Shown one piece after another: positions 7,645-16,291 of a stretch of DNA of 64,000 nt. Below the pieces are notes generated by a model. The model ran no database searches and had not been told where the DNA came from. It saw only the letters and a program-made list of their open reading frames with translations. The stretch is taken from assembly GCF_000013645.1 (NCBI RefSeq), contig NC_007952.1, forward strand, positions 248,001 through 312,000. The letters run 5' to 3'. Numbering within the stretch: position 1 is the first letter of the stretch; every line of letters begins with the position of its first letter. Source of the stretch: Paraburkholderia xenovorans LB400 (GTDB lineage Bacteria; Pseudomonadota; Gammaproteobacteria; Burkholderiales; Burkholderiaceae). The translations under genes were made by a program, and so were the position numbers.

Positions 7645-8930
7645 GCACCGGTCTGATCCTGAACGCGGTGGTGCTGGGTGTCGGCATGCATCCGGGCGCA
7701 TGGCGCTACCGGCGCGACGAGGCGTTTTCGTCGCTCGGGCTGCCGTTCTATCGCGAGCTTGGCCGCACGGCGGAGGCGGGCTGTCTGCACGCGCTTTTTC
7801 TTGCCGATACGCTGGCGGTGGGCGAGGAGAACTTCGAGCGGCCCAATCTCGGCGCGGTGGATCCGCTGCTCGCGCTTGCCGCGATCGCGGACGCGACCAC
7901 CCATCTCGGTCTCGTGGGCACGGCGTCGACGACCTATAACGAACCGTTCAGTCTCGCCCGGCGTGTCTCGACGCTCGATCATCTGAGCGGCGGCCGTGCC
8001 GGCTGGAATGTAGTGACGACCTTCGTGCCCGACGTGGCCGCGAATTTCGGCGATGCGCCGCTGCCGGCGCCCGCATCGCGCTATGCGCGCGCGGAGGAGT
8101 TCGTCGACGTGGTGCGGGCGCTCTGGCAGAGCTGGTCGCCGCGGGCGCTCGTCGGCGACAAGGCTGCGGGCGTGTTCGTCGACGCCGCGCAGGTACACGT
8201 CATTGATCATCGCGGCGAGCACTTCAGCGTGCGGGGACCGGCGACGCTGCCGCCTTCGCCGCAGGGTTCGCCGGTGCTGTTTCAGGCCGGATCGTCCGAA
8301 GCGGGCCGCGCGCTGGCCGCACGCACGGCGGACGCCGTGTTCACGGCGCAGAACACGCTCGCCGGGGCCCAGGCGTTCCGCGCGGATATCCGCGCGCGGG
8401 CGCGCGCATTCGGCCGGGACCCCGACCGCGTAGCAGTGCTGCCCGGTCTGTTGGCGGTGCTGGGCGGCACTGAAGCGCAGGCGCGCGAACGCAAACGTGA
8501 ACTCGACGCACTTGCCGGCGACGCCGAACTCAGGAAGCTCGCGCTGCGTGTGGGCGTTCCCGTCGACGCGCTCGAGCTCGACAAACCGTTGCCGTTCGAC
8601 GCCATCCGCGCGAACACGGCCTTCAAGGGATCGGAGGGATTTCGCCGCGCCGCGCTGGAACTGGGGCTGCAGGAGAACCTGACTGTGCGCGAGATTCTTT
8701 ATCGCAACGGCGGCGGGCATCTGCAGGTGGTCGGCACACCGGAACAGGTCGCGGCGACGATCGAGACGTGGCACCGCGAGCAAGGCTGCGACGGCTTCAA
8801 TCTGATGATCGACGTGCTGCCGGAAGGGCTCGCCGATTTCACCCAACACGTGATTCCGCACCTGCAAAAGCGCGGTCTTTTTCGCAGCGAGCCGGTTGGC
8901 ACAACGCTGCGATCCAATCTAGGTCTATGA
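7641..8930 (+). CDS. NtaA/SnaA/DszA-family flavin-dependent monooxygenase
   Basis: A 429-residue monooxygenase, paralogous to the one at 1074. It carries STLDHLSGGRAGWNVVTTFV and LVGTASTTYNEPFSLARRVS, the same two signature regions as the first copy, and has the usual family length. The ATG at 7641 is embedded in the stop of the previous gene. A longer open frame upstream exists, but family starts (SLIxNAVVLGVG-like) support 7641. Its own stop at 8930 is close to the crotonase start. Three flavin monooxygenases in one cluster suggest successive or alternative oxidations of one compound class. Confidence 0.86.
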   Translation: MSTGLILNAVVLGVGMHPGAWRYRRDEAFSSLGLPFYRELGRTAEAGCLHALFLADTLAVGEENFERPNLGAVDPLLALAAIADATTHLGLVGTASTTYNEPFSLARRVSTLDHLSGGRAGWNVVTTFVPDVAANFGDAPLPAPASRYARAEEFVDVVRALWQSWSPRALVGDKAAGVFVDAAQVHVIDHRGEHFSVRGPATLPPSPQGSPVLFQAGSSEAGRALAARTADAVFTAQNTLAGAQAFRADIRARARAFGRDPDRVAVLPGLLAVLGGTEAQARERKRELDALAGDAELRKLALRVGVPVDALELDKPLPFDAIRANTAFKGSEGFRRAALELGLQENLTVREILYRNGGGHLQVVGTPEQVAATIETWHREQGCDGFNLMIDVLPEGLADFTQHVIPHLQKRGLFRSEPVGTTLRSNLGL

Positions 8931-8938
8931 GGTCAGCG

Positions 8939-9640
8939 ATGTTGCAGTACACGAAAACAGACGACGTGGCGCGTATCACGTTCGACAGTCTCACGACATC
9001 GAATGCGATCACGTACCGCATGATGAACGATTACATCGCGGCGCTCGCTGCGGCGCGCGAGAGCCGCGCGCGCTTCCTGCTGATCGACGCCAAAGGCGCC
9101 GACTTCACTGTGGGCCGCGACCAGAAGGAGCGCGTGCCCGATGTGACGCGCGAACAGAATCTCACGCTGATTCTCAAGGCCAATGCCGCGCTGCGTGCCT
9201 TCGACGGCGTGAGCATTGCGCTGATCCAGGGGCGCGCGCTGGGTTTCGGCTCGGGCATCGCGTTGCACAGCACGATTTCGATCGGCGCCGACGACGCCGT
9301 GCTTGGCTTCGACGAGATCCATCACGGACTGGCGCCGCTCGTGGTGGCCGCGTATGCGCCGTATTTCATCGCGCCGCGCATCGCGCAGGAGCTCGTGATC
9401 ACGGGGCGCGCAGTGCCGGCGGAGGAAGCGCGCGCCATTGGCCTGCTGAGCCGCGTGGTGCCGCGCGCCGAACTCGAGCGTGCGGGACAGGCGCTCATCG
9501 AAAGTCTGCAAGGCTATCTGCCTTCGGCATTGCGCCTGCTGCGCGACTATCACGAGGGCGTTGCCCGCTATCCCGACGACGCGACGCTCGGCGCCGCCGT
9601 GCAGCGTCTCGCGACGTGGATCGAACAAGGCAAGCCGTGA
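8939..9640 (+). CDS. Enoyl-CoA hydratase/isomerase (crotonase) family protein
   Basis: A 233-residue crotonase-fold protein. The oxyanion-hole regions are visible as the FLLIDAKGADFTVGRD segment and ALIQGRALGFGSGIAL. The glutamate-containing LGFDEIHHGLAPL aligns with the catalytic region of hydratases. Members act on acyl-CoA thioesters (hydration, isomerisation, hydrolysis, C-C cleavage). The ATG at 8939 has a GAGG six bases upstream; an in-frame ATG at 8927 that overlaps the previous stop is an alternative. It is the last enzyme gene before the transporter genes. No CoA ligase is present in this cluster, so the acyl-CoA source is unclear. Confidence 0.82.
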   Translation: MLQYTKTDDVARITFDSLTTSNAITYRMMNDYIAALAAARESRARFLLIDAKGADFTVGRDQKERVPDVTREQNLTLILKANAALRAFDGVSIALIQGRALGFGSGIALHSTISIGADDAVLGFDEIHHGLAPLVVAAYAPYFIAPRIAQELVITGRAVPAEEARAIGLLSRVVPRAELERAGQALIESLQGYLPSALRLLRDYHEGVARYPDDATLGAAVQRLATWIEQGKP

Positions 9641-9669
9641 ACCCAACGACGCACAAACCAACTCGCATC

Positions 9670-10887
9670 ATGCTAAAAGAACAGATTGCCGCGACCCTGC
9701 TTGGGCTCGCGCGGATCGCGGCCGTTGCGGCCGCAACGGTATCGATGGCGCAGGCGGCGCAAGCGGCCGAAGCACCCTACAAGCTCGGCTATCTTGTCGA
9801 CGCATCGGGGCCGCAATCCACCACGCTCAAACCCACGTTCGACGCGTTCCAGCTCTATATCGCGCAACTGAATCGCGCAGGCGGCGTCAACGGGCGGCAG
9901 GTGCAGATCATCACACGCGATATCCAGAGCGACACGCAGCGTTCGCTCAACGCGGTCGAGCAGCTCAGGAGCGAGAGCGTTTCGGCGGTGCTCGGCCTTG
10001 GCGCGACGAACACGCACGCGCCCGTATACGCGGCGGCGCAGAAGCTCGGCCTGCCCGTGCTCGCGTCGAATCCGATCAACATTCCGATCGTGCTTCCGCC
10101 GGTCAAGCCCTATGCGTTCGGGCTCGGCCAGGAGTTGACCCTCGCGGGCATAATCGGCGGGCACTTTGCGCACCGGTTGCGGCCGCAGGGCAAGACCATC
10201 GCGTGCGTGGCATTCGAAGTGCCGGGCTCGATTCTGAGCTGCAACAAGATCCTCGAACAGGCAAAGGCCGAAGGCTATCAGCGCGGCGAGCTCTATACGG
10301 TGCCCATCAGCCAGCGCGATTTTCGCGCGGTCGTCGACAGGATCGTGTCGCTGAATCCTGACGTCGTGGCCGACTGCATCGGCCGCGAACATCTTGCCGC
10401 GCTGCTGCCGGTGCTGGCCGCTTCCGCATATAGCGGCATCTTTCTCTCGATGGACACCGGCATCGGCGACAAGACGCTGATCGATGCCGTTCCGGCGAAC
10501 TCGAAACTTCAGGTCTACAGCTTCACGCGTTTCGTGACGCATGGCGACGGCGCCGGTCCGCAGGCGAGCGCGCTGCGCACCGCGCTCGCCGCTGCCCACA
10601 TGCCCGACGACGACGCGAGTTACGCGGGCGGCTGGGCACTGGGGCTCGTCGTGACCGATGCGCTGCGCCGTTGCCGGGGCGCGTGCGGCCCCGATGCGCT
10701 GCGGGCCGCGCTGGAGAACGTGGACATCGACAGCGGCGGTCTCACGGGCGCGCGTCTCACCTTCACGCCGAACGACCACTATGGACCGTCCGCGTGGCGT
10801 CTGTATCGCTACGACGCAGCGGGCAAGTCTCTCTCCGCGGTGGGCGGCTGGCAGCGCATTGCGAGCGACGGCAAGCTCACGCCCTGA
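9670..10887 (+). CDS. Branched-chain amino-acid-type ABC substrate-binding protein
   Basis: A 405-residue periplasmic binding protein of the LivJ/Leu-binding type. A signal peptide with a long alanine-rich core ends near AQAAEAPYKLGYLVDASGP. The mature part shows NRAGGVNGRQVQIITRDIQSD and the type-I fold region VSAVLGLGATNTHAPVYAAA. It belongs to the HAAT class, which also carries aromatic acids, amides and other small organics. It precedes two permeases and two ATPases in the same direction, giving a complete importer. A GTG overlapping the crotonase stop (9637) is an alternative start, but the ATG at 9670 gives a cleaner signal peptide. Confidence 0.88.
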   Translation: MLKEQIAATLLGLARIAAVAAATVSMAQAAQAAEAPYKLGYLVDASGPQSTTLKPTFDAFQLYIAQLNRAGGVNGRQVQIITRDIQSDTQRSLNAVEQLRSESVSAVLGLGATNTHAPVYAAAQKLGLPVLASNPINIPIVLPPVKPYAFGLGQELTLAGIIGGHFAHRLRPQGKTIACVAFEVPGSILSCNKILEQAKAEGYQRGELYTVPISQRDFRAVVDRIVSLNPDVVADCIGREHLAALLPVLAASAYSGIFLSMDTGIGDKTLIDAVPANSKLQVYSFTRFVTHGDGAGPQASALRTALAAAHMPDDDASYAGGWALGLVVTDALRRCRGACGPDALRAALENVDIDSGGLTGARLTFTPNDHYGPSAWRLYRYDAAGKSLSAVGGWQRIASDGKLTP

Positions 10888-10895
10888 GGATTGTG

Positions 10896-11771
10896 ATGAA
10901 CGTCTGGTCTTTCTCGCTCGATCTGCTGAGCAGCGCCGTAACTTACGCGTTGCTCGCGCTCGCCGTGGTGCTTGCGTGGCGCACGAGCCGCGTGCTGATG
11001 TTCTGCGTGGGCGAGATCGGCATGACGAGCGCCTATGTGATGAATGGCATCGCTCGCGCAGCGGGCGGCGGCGTGTGGGGTTTCGCGCTGGGCGTGGCCG
11101 GTGCGCTCGTCGTGGCCGCGCTGATCGGCTGGCTGCTATTCGCGCTGCTACGGCAGCTGTCCGCGGCGGGCGATTACTTTGTCGGGACGGTCGTCACCAT
11201 CGCCGTGAGCATCTTTCTTACGGGCCTGATGTCTTCCGTATGGAGCGGCGAAACCGTGCAACTGCCGTTGCCGCATCCCGTGCTTGCATGGGGCGGTGTG
11301 ACGTTCTCCGCGGTCAGTGCGTGCATCGTGGTGATCGGCGCGGCGCTGATCGGCGTGCTCCTGTTCGCGTTCTACCAGTCGCGCGCCGGGATCGAACTGC
11401 AGGCTGTGGCGGCCAACTGGACGCTCGCGGTGCTGAGCGGCATTCCTGCAGCGCGCTGGTTCGCGGCCGTCTGGATCGTTGCGTCGATGCTGAGCGCCGT
11501 GGGCGGAATCTCTTCAGGTGCGATATCGGCCGTGTCGATCAGCGGGGCCGCTGTCGGTTTCTCGGGGATCGTCGCGGCGATTATGGGCGGATTGACGAGT
11601 CCCGCGGGCGCACTCGCGGGCGCGTTCGCGCTCGCCCTCGGCGAGAACCTCACGAGCCTCTGGTTCGACGCGCGTTACAGCGTCGCCGTGCCGGTCGTCC
11701 TGCTGGTACTTCTGCTGGCCATGCGGCCGGCGGGGTTGAGCGGACGCGTCGAACACATTTCGAGAAGTTGA
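10896..11771 (+). CDS. LivH-type ABC permease
   Basis: A 291-residue inner-membrane permease of the branched-chain amino-acid class. The N-terminus SSAVTYALLALAVVLAWRTS and the glycine/alanine-rich helices near the end (GFSGIVAAIMGGLTSPAG) are typical of LivH. About eight hydrophobic segments can be counted. The ATG at 10896 lies 8 bp after the binding-protein stop. It pairs with the LivM-type permease that begins 8 bp after its own stop. It forms one half of the membrane channel for the substrate delivered by the gene at 9670. Confidence 0.88.
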   Translation: MNVWSFSLDLLSSAVTYALLALAVVLAWRTSRVLMFCVGEIGMTSAYVMNGIARAAGGGVWGFALGVAGALVVAALIGWLLFALLRQLSAAGDYFVGTVVTIAVSIFLTGLMSSVWSGETVQLPLPHPVLAWGGVTFSAVSACIVVIGAALIGVLLFAFYQSRAGIELQAVAANWTLAVLSGIPAARWFAAVWIVASMLSAVGGISSGAISAVSISGAAVGFSGIVAAIMGGLTSPAGALAGAFALALGENLTSLWFDARYSVAVPVVLLVLLLAMRPAGLSGRVEHISRS

Positions 11772-11778
11772 GCTGAGT

Positions 11779-12810
11779 ATGTCGAGTCTTCAATCAGGTG
11801 CGCTGGAACCGCATACACGCACGATCTTTCCTCGCGGCGCCGTGCAGCCCGCGCTGCTCGCGGTGGCGATCGCGGCACTCGCCGCGCCGTTCGCGCTGGG
11901 CGGCTATGGGCTTTACATTGCATCCAGCGGCGGTGTGATGGCGCTCGGCGCGATGGCGCTCACGGTCCTTTCGGGGTCCGCGGGCCTACCCTCGCTCGGC
12001 ACCGCCGCTTTCATGGCAATCGGCGCGTTTTCGGCGGGCATTCTTGCGACGCAATGGGGCTTGGGTATGCTGCCGGCCCTTCTGCTCGCGCTCGTTCTCG
12101 GCTTCGCCGCCGGCGCGGGCGTCGCGTTGCTCACGTTACGTGTTTCGGGGCTTTATCTGGCGGTCGGCACGCTGGCATTGCAGCACGTCGTGCAGATCGT
12201 CGCGACCGACCTCGATCTCAAGTTCACCTACGCAAGCGGCTTCATGCTCGAGTCACCGCATATTGCGGGCCTCGCGATCGATACACCGGCGAAATGGTGG
12301 GGGATGACGATCGTGCTTCTGCTCGGCGTCTATGTGCTGTTTCGCAGCCTCCAGCGCGGCCATGTGGGACGCGAGTGGGCTCTCCTTCGCACGGAGCCGA
12401 CGGCGGCCGCGACACTGGGCGTTTCGCCGGTGCGCGCACGGCTCACGGTCTTTGCGTTGACGTCTGCGGTGATCGCCGCATCGGGCGCCATCGACGGATA
12501 CCGGCTGGGCAATGTTCAGGCGACGGGCTATTCGCTGCATCTGGCCATCATGTATCTCACGGTCGTCGCGCTCGGCGGCGCGGGCAGGCTCGTGGGCGCC
12601 GTGGTCGCCTCGTATGCGATCGTCGTGCTGCCCGACGCCATTGCGGCGGTTCTCGCCACGCTGGGTATCGACGCCACCACGCGCCTTGCGGGCATCGACA
12701 ACATGTTGCTCGGCGCGCTGCTCGTCTGTGCGTTGCTCGATCTTCCGGCGCGCGCGAGGCGCGCCATTCTGCGCCCCGGCGCTGCATCCGCCGCGCGGAG
12801 GGAACCGTGA
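11779..12810 (+). CDS. LivM-type ABC permease
   Basis: A 343-residue permease of the LivM class. Diagnostic stretches are LTVLSGSAGLPSLGTAAFMA and the LRVSGLYLAVGTLALQHVVQ region typical of the family. About nine or ten membrane segments are visible. It ends GTGA, where the stop overlaps the GTG start of the ATPase gene at 12807. It would form the heterodimeric channel with the LivH-type protein. Confidence 0.88.
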   Translation: MSSLQSGALEPHTRTIFPRGAVQPALLAVAIAALAAPFALGGYGLYIASSGGVMALGAMALTVLSGSAGLPSLGTAAFMAIGAFSAGILATQWGLGMLPALLLALVLGFAAGAGVALLTLRVSGLYLAVGTLALQHVVQIVATDLDLKFTYASGFMLESPHIAGLAIDTPAKWWGMTIVLLLGVYVLFRSLQRGHVGREWALLRTEPTAAATLGVSPVRARLTVFALTSAVIAASGAIDGYRLGNVQATGYSLHLAIMYLTVVALGGAGRLVGAVVASYAIVVLPDAIAAVLATLGIDATTRLAGIDNMLLGALLVCALLDLPARARRAILRPGAASAARREP

Positions 12811-13580
12811 CTGAAGCGCAGCTTATGGAAGTGCGCGCGCTGTCGATTACGTACGGCGTGGATCGCGCGGTCGATCACGTCTCGTTCGCCATTGCGCGCG
12901 GTACGAGTCTGGTGCTCGCGGGCAACAATGGTGCGGGCAAGACTTCCGTGCTCGGCGCGCTGGCGGGTTTACGCCTGCGCGGCCAACGTGTCAGCGGAGA
13001 AGCGGTGTTCGGCGGCGTGGTCTTGCGTATGGGCGATATCGCGCAGCGCATCAGGCAGGGTGTGCGCCTCGTGCCGGACCGTGAGAAGGTATTCGGTTTG
13101 CTGAGCGTCGCAGACAATCTGCGGATCGGCGCTGCGCGCACGCGCAGCAACGCGATTCGTCTCGACGACGTACTGGGATGGTTTCCGCGACTTGCCGAAC
13201 GCAGAGGTTCGCTCGCGGGCAACCTCTCGGGCGGCGAGCAGCAGATGCTCGGCATCGGCATGGCTTTGCTCGCCTCGCCGCAACTGCTATTGCTCGATGA
13301 ACCGACGCTCGGGCTCGCCGTGCCGGTCATCGAGGATCTGTGCGAACGGCTCGCGCGTTTGCGCCGCGAAGCCGGTCTTACGATGCTCGTCGCGGAGTCC
13401 GATTCGCAATGGCTTGCCGCGCTCGCCGACACTGCCGCCGTGCTGGATCGCGGACGTCTGCTGCGTACGTTCGGCACGTTGTCACGGGGCGATCTCGGCA
13501 CGATCCACGATCTCATGCTGGGACTTGGCGCGAACGGCGATGAAGCCGATCGCCCGGAGGATCGCCATGCAACGGTCTGA
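12807..13580 (+). CDS. LivF-type ABC ATPase
   Basis: A 257-residue ABC ATPase. Walker A is AGNNGAGKTS, the signature is NLSGGEQQMLGIG and Walker B is LLLLDEPTLGLAVP. The order and the EKVFGLLSVADNLRIGA segment match LivF. The start is the GTG at 12807, preceded by CGGAGGGA and overlapping the LivM stop. Its 3' end overlaps the next ATPase gene by 14 bp. The H-loop histidine position is replaced: the usual xxVEQ/H region reads MLVAESDSQW, so ATP hydrolysis may depend mainly on the partner subunit. Confidence 0.87.
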   Translation: MTEAQLMEVRALSITYGVDRAVDHVSFAIARGTSLVLAGNNGAGKTSVLGALAGLRLRGQRVSGEAVFGGVVLRMGDIAQRIRQGVRLVPDREKVFGLLSVADNLRIGAARTRSNAIRLDDVLGWFPRLAERRGSLAGNLSGGEQQMLGIGMALLASPQLLLLDEPTLGLAVPVIEDLCERLARLRREAGLTMLVAESDSQWLAALADTAAVLDRGRLLRTFGTLSRGDLGTIHDLMLGLGANGDEADRPEDRHATV

Positions 13581-14358
13581 TCCGTCGATTGTATTGAGCC
13601 TCCAGCGCGTGAATCTCTCGTTCGGCGGGCTTCAGGTGCTGCGCGACGTCGAATTGTGCCTGCAGGCCGGGGAAGTGCTTGCGCTGATCGGCCCGAACGG
13701 CGCGGGCAAGTCCGCGCTGCTCAACTGCATCACGGGTGTCTACCGTCCGGCGGCAGGCAGCGAGATACGGCTGCACGACACGCGTATCGACGGCCTCGCG
13801 CCGCATCGTGTCGCGAGACTCGGTATTGGGCGTACGTTTCAGGGACTCAAGCTCCTGCGTGAGCGCACAGTGCTCGACAACATTCTGCTCGGCTGGACGA
13901 CGCGGTTTTCGCTCGGCGCACTGGGCAGCCTCGCGCGGCCGTGGCGCGCGCGTCGCGAGGAGCGCGAGGCCCGCGAGCGAGTGTATGCGATGGCCGAGCT
14001 ATGCGGTCTCGCCGAACTGCGCGATGTGTACTGCGGCGAGCTTCCACTTGGCGTGCTGCGTCGCGTCGATCTGGCGCGCGCGTTGTTGCGCGATCCGGAC
14101 GTCCTGTTGCTGGACGAGCCCGCCTCCGGGCTCAGCCACGATGAGAGGCCGTTGATCGGCGAACTGGTGCGCATTGCGTGCCAGGACGCAAAACGGTCTG
14201 TCGTATGGATCGAGCACGATCTCGACCTCGTATTGACCGAAGCGCACCGCGCCGTGGTGCTGCATCACGGCACGGTGGTGACTTCCGATAACCCCGCTCA
14301 ACCTTCCGGCCGCGCGCGTCTGCTGACGGCTTACCGGAAAGGGCGGTTGACGGCGTAG
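13567..14358 (+). CDS. LivG-type ABC ATPase
   Basis: A 263-residue ABC ATPase of the LivG class. Walker A is IGPNGAGKSALLNCITG, followed by the family-specific GIGRTFQGLKLL. Walker B is VLLLDEPASGLS, and an intact H-loop is in VVWIEHDLDLV. The signature is degenerate: the expected LSxGxxR reads LPLGVLRRVDLARAL. That may be compensated by the intact signature of the LivF partner. It is the last gene of the importer and is followed by a 111-bp gap before a porin. Confidence 0.87.
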   Translation: MQRSDPSIVLSLQRVNLSFGGLQVLRDVELCLQAGEVLALIGPNGAGKSALLNCITGVYRPAAGSEIRLHDTRIDGLAPHRVARLGIGRTFQGLKLLRERTVLDNILLGWTTRFSLGALGSLARPWRARREEREARERVYAMAELCGLAELRDVYCGELPLGVLRRVDLARALLRDPDVLLLDEPASGLSHDERPLIGELVRIACQDAKRSVVWIEHDLDLVLTEAHRAVVLHHGTVVTSDNPAQPSGRARLLTAYRKGRLTA

Positions 14359-14449
14359 AAGTGCTCACCGCCGCCTCGTGAACGCGAGGTGGTCAGTTCC
14401 ATGTTTTCTTCACACACTGCAGTGTCTGGAACGGTTGAAATTTTGGTCA

Positions 14450-14465
14450 TATAATCAGGTATACT
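14450..14465 (+). promoter_or_regulatory. Candidate -10 region for the porin at 14470
   Basis: TATAAT at 14450-14455 and TATACT at 14460-14465 lie directly before the porin ATG. No convincing -35 and no SD are visible. If TATAAT is used, the leader would be only about 8-10 nt. The TATACTAAC sequence also contains the TACTAA motif found before other genes of the cluster. Confidence 0.3.
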
Positions 14466-14469
14466 AACT

Positions 14470-15552
14470 ATGAAAAAATTAAATGGTCTGTTTGGGGCCG
14501 TGATTGCTGTGTTCACGGTGGCGGCACACGCGCAAAGCAGCGTGACGCTATATGGCAGTATCGACGAAGGCGTCACCTATACGAGCAACATCAAGGGGCA
14601 CGGCACCGCCTCCGTTGGCCCTGTGGCGGTGCCTGACTTCTACGGCATTCGCGGATCGGAAGACCTGGGCGGCCAGTTCAAGGCGATTTTCGCCCTGCAG
14701 AACGGTTTTCTGTCGAGCACGGGTGCCGGCACGATTGCGGGTGAGGCGTTCAGCCATTTCGCGTGGGTCGGCCTGTCGAGCAATCGTTACGGCGCGTTGA
14801 CGCTCGGTCGTCAACTGGATCTCACAACGGAAACGCTGCGTCTGGATTCGGACGGCAGCGTGCAGTACACGTTCTATCTGTTCCACCCCGCCAACCTGGA
14901 CAACCTCGGCATTCGCGGCGACTCGATCAACAACTCGGTCAAGTACGCGACGGCGGATTTTCATGGTCTCAAGGCAGCCGTGCTCTACGGCTTCGACGAT
15001 ACGTCGACGCAGCCGGGGCGTGTCGTCAGTGCCGACGTGATCTACACGAACGGGCCGTTGCGTGCGTCGGCGGTGTATAGCAGTTGGCGCAACCACTCGA
15101 TCGACGTAGGTTCGCAACTGGGGTATGCGAGCTTTCTCGGTCAGTCGCTCGCGAAGGGCAGCGTCTTTCTCGCGAAGAAGCAGGACATTGGCGGTCTTTC
15201 GGCAACATGGTCGGTCAACCAGAATCTGGCGCTGCACGGCGTGCTTACGCAAGTCAATCTGAGCAGCGACTATGGTTCGGGCCGCATGAGAACCGTCGAG
15301 CTTGGCGCGGATGTGCACACGAGCGTGGCCAATATGGTGACGCTCGGCGGATACGCGTCGTGGCTGACTGGCACGCGCTACACGGAAGTCGGCGTGGGCG
15401 ACGTCTACTCGCTGTCGAAGCGCACGATTGTCTACGCGCAGGCCGTGTATCAGCACGCGCAAGGTTCCGGCAATGCGGCGATTCCGCTGCTTTCGCCGTC
15501 GAACAGTCCTAACCAGACGGCGTTACGCGTGGGCGTGCATCAGTTTTTCTGA
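14470..15552 (+). CDS. Gram-negative porin (trimeric OmpC-like)
   Basis: A 360-residue outer-membrane porin. The signal peptide MKKLNGLFGAVIAVFTVAAHA is followed by QSSVTLYGSIDEGVTY, the standard start of Burkholderia porins. YGIRGSEDLGGQFKAIFALQ and AWVGLSSNRYGALTLGRQ are conserved barrel strands, and the protein ends in phenylalanine (VHQFF) as needed for BAM assembly. It sits directly after the ABC importer, so it is probably the outer-membrane entry route for the same substrate. The paralogue at 30236 is longer and has the codon use of a highly expressed gene. Confidence 0.93.
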   Translation: MKKLNGLFGAVIAVFTVAAHAQSSVTLYGSIDEGVTYTSNIKGHGTASVGPVAVPDFYGIRGSEDLGGQFKAIFALQNGFLSSTGAGTIAGEAFSHFAWVGLSSNRYGALTLGRQLDLTTETLRLDSDGSVQYTFYLFHPANLDNLGIRGDSINNSVKYATADFHGLKAAVLYGFDDTSTQPGRVVSADVIYTNGPLRASAVYSSWRNHSIDVGSQLGYASFLGQSLAKGSVFLAKKQDIGGLSATWSVNQNLALHGVLTQVNLSSDYGSGRMRTVELGADVHTSVANMVTLGGYASWLTGTRYTEVGVGDVYSLSKRTIVYAQAVYQHAQGSGNAAIPLLSPSNSPNQTALRVGVHQFF

Positions 15553-15645
15553 GTCGGCTTTGAAGCTGGTTTATTCGACGGAGGCTTTGCACGGAGTGGC
15601 AGCGCCTGCGTGTCAGTCATCTATCAAGTTCTAAAGGAGAGCATC

Positions 15646-16284
15646 ATGAGTCTACGTCTTGGCGATATCGCGCCGGATTTCGAACGGCAGTCGAGTGTCG
15701 GCCCGATCAGATTCCACGAGTGGCTGGGCGATAGCTGGGGCGTGCTGTTTTCGCATCCCGCTGACTTCACGCCTGTCTGCACCACCGAACTCGGTCTGAC
15801 CGCGAAGCTGGCCGGCGAATTCGAGAAGCGCAACGTGAAGACGATTGCGTTGTCGGTGGACAGCGCCGAGTCGCACAAGGAGTGGATTAAAGACATTAAC
15901 GAGACTCAGGCCGCCAATGTCGGCTTCCCGATTCTCGCGGACGGCGACCGCAAGGTTTCCGAGCTGTACGACATGATCCACCCGAATGCGAACGAAACGC
16001 TGACCGTGCGCTCGCTGTTCGTGATCGACCCGAAGAAGAAGGTGCGTCTCATCATCACCTATCCGGCCAGCACGGGCCGTAACTTCGACGAAGTGCTGCG
16101 TGTGATCGATTCGCTGCAGTTGACCGACAGTCACTCGGTTGCAACGCCGGGCAACTGGAAGCAGGGCGATGACGTGGTGATCGTTCCGTCGCTGAAGGAC
16201 GAGGAAATCATCAAGCAGAAATTCCCGAAGGGCTACAAGGCGCTGCGTCCGTATCTGCGCATGACGCCGCAGCCGAACAAGTAG
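15646..16284 (+). CDS. lsfA: LsfA-like 1-Cys peroxiredoxin
   Basis: A 212-residue Prx6-type peroxiredoxin that closely follows the pattern of Pseudomonas LsfA, a protein known to be induced by sulfate starvation. The catalytic motif is SHPADFTPVCTTELG, and LTVRSLFVIDPKKKVRL and the C-terminal VATPGNWKQGDDVVIVPSLK are conserved. Only one peroxidatic cysteine is evident, as expected for 1-Cys enzymes. The ATG at 15646 has a strong SD (AAAGGAGAG). It lies 93 bp after the porin. It is the best hint that the cluster handles an organosulfur source; the symbol rests on recalled similarity. Confidence 0.85.
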   Translation: MSLRLGDIAPDFERQSSVGPIRFHEWLGDSWGVLFSHPADFTPVCTTELGLTAKLAGEFEKRNVKTIALSVDSAESHKEWIKDINETQAANVGFPILADGDRKVSELYDMIHPNANETLTVRSLFVIDPKKKVRLIITYPASTGRNFDEVLRVIDSLQLTDSHSVATPGNWKQGDDVVIVPSLKDEEIIKQKFPKGYKALRPYLRMTPQPNK

Positions 16285-16291
16285 GGGATGG

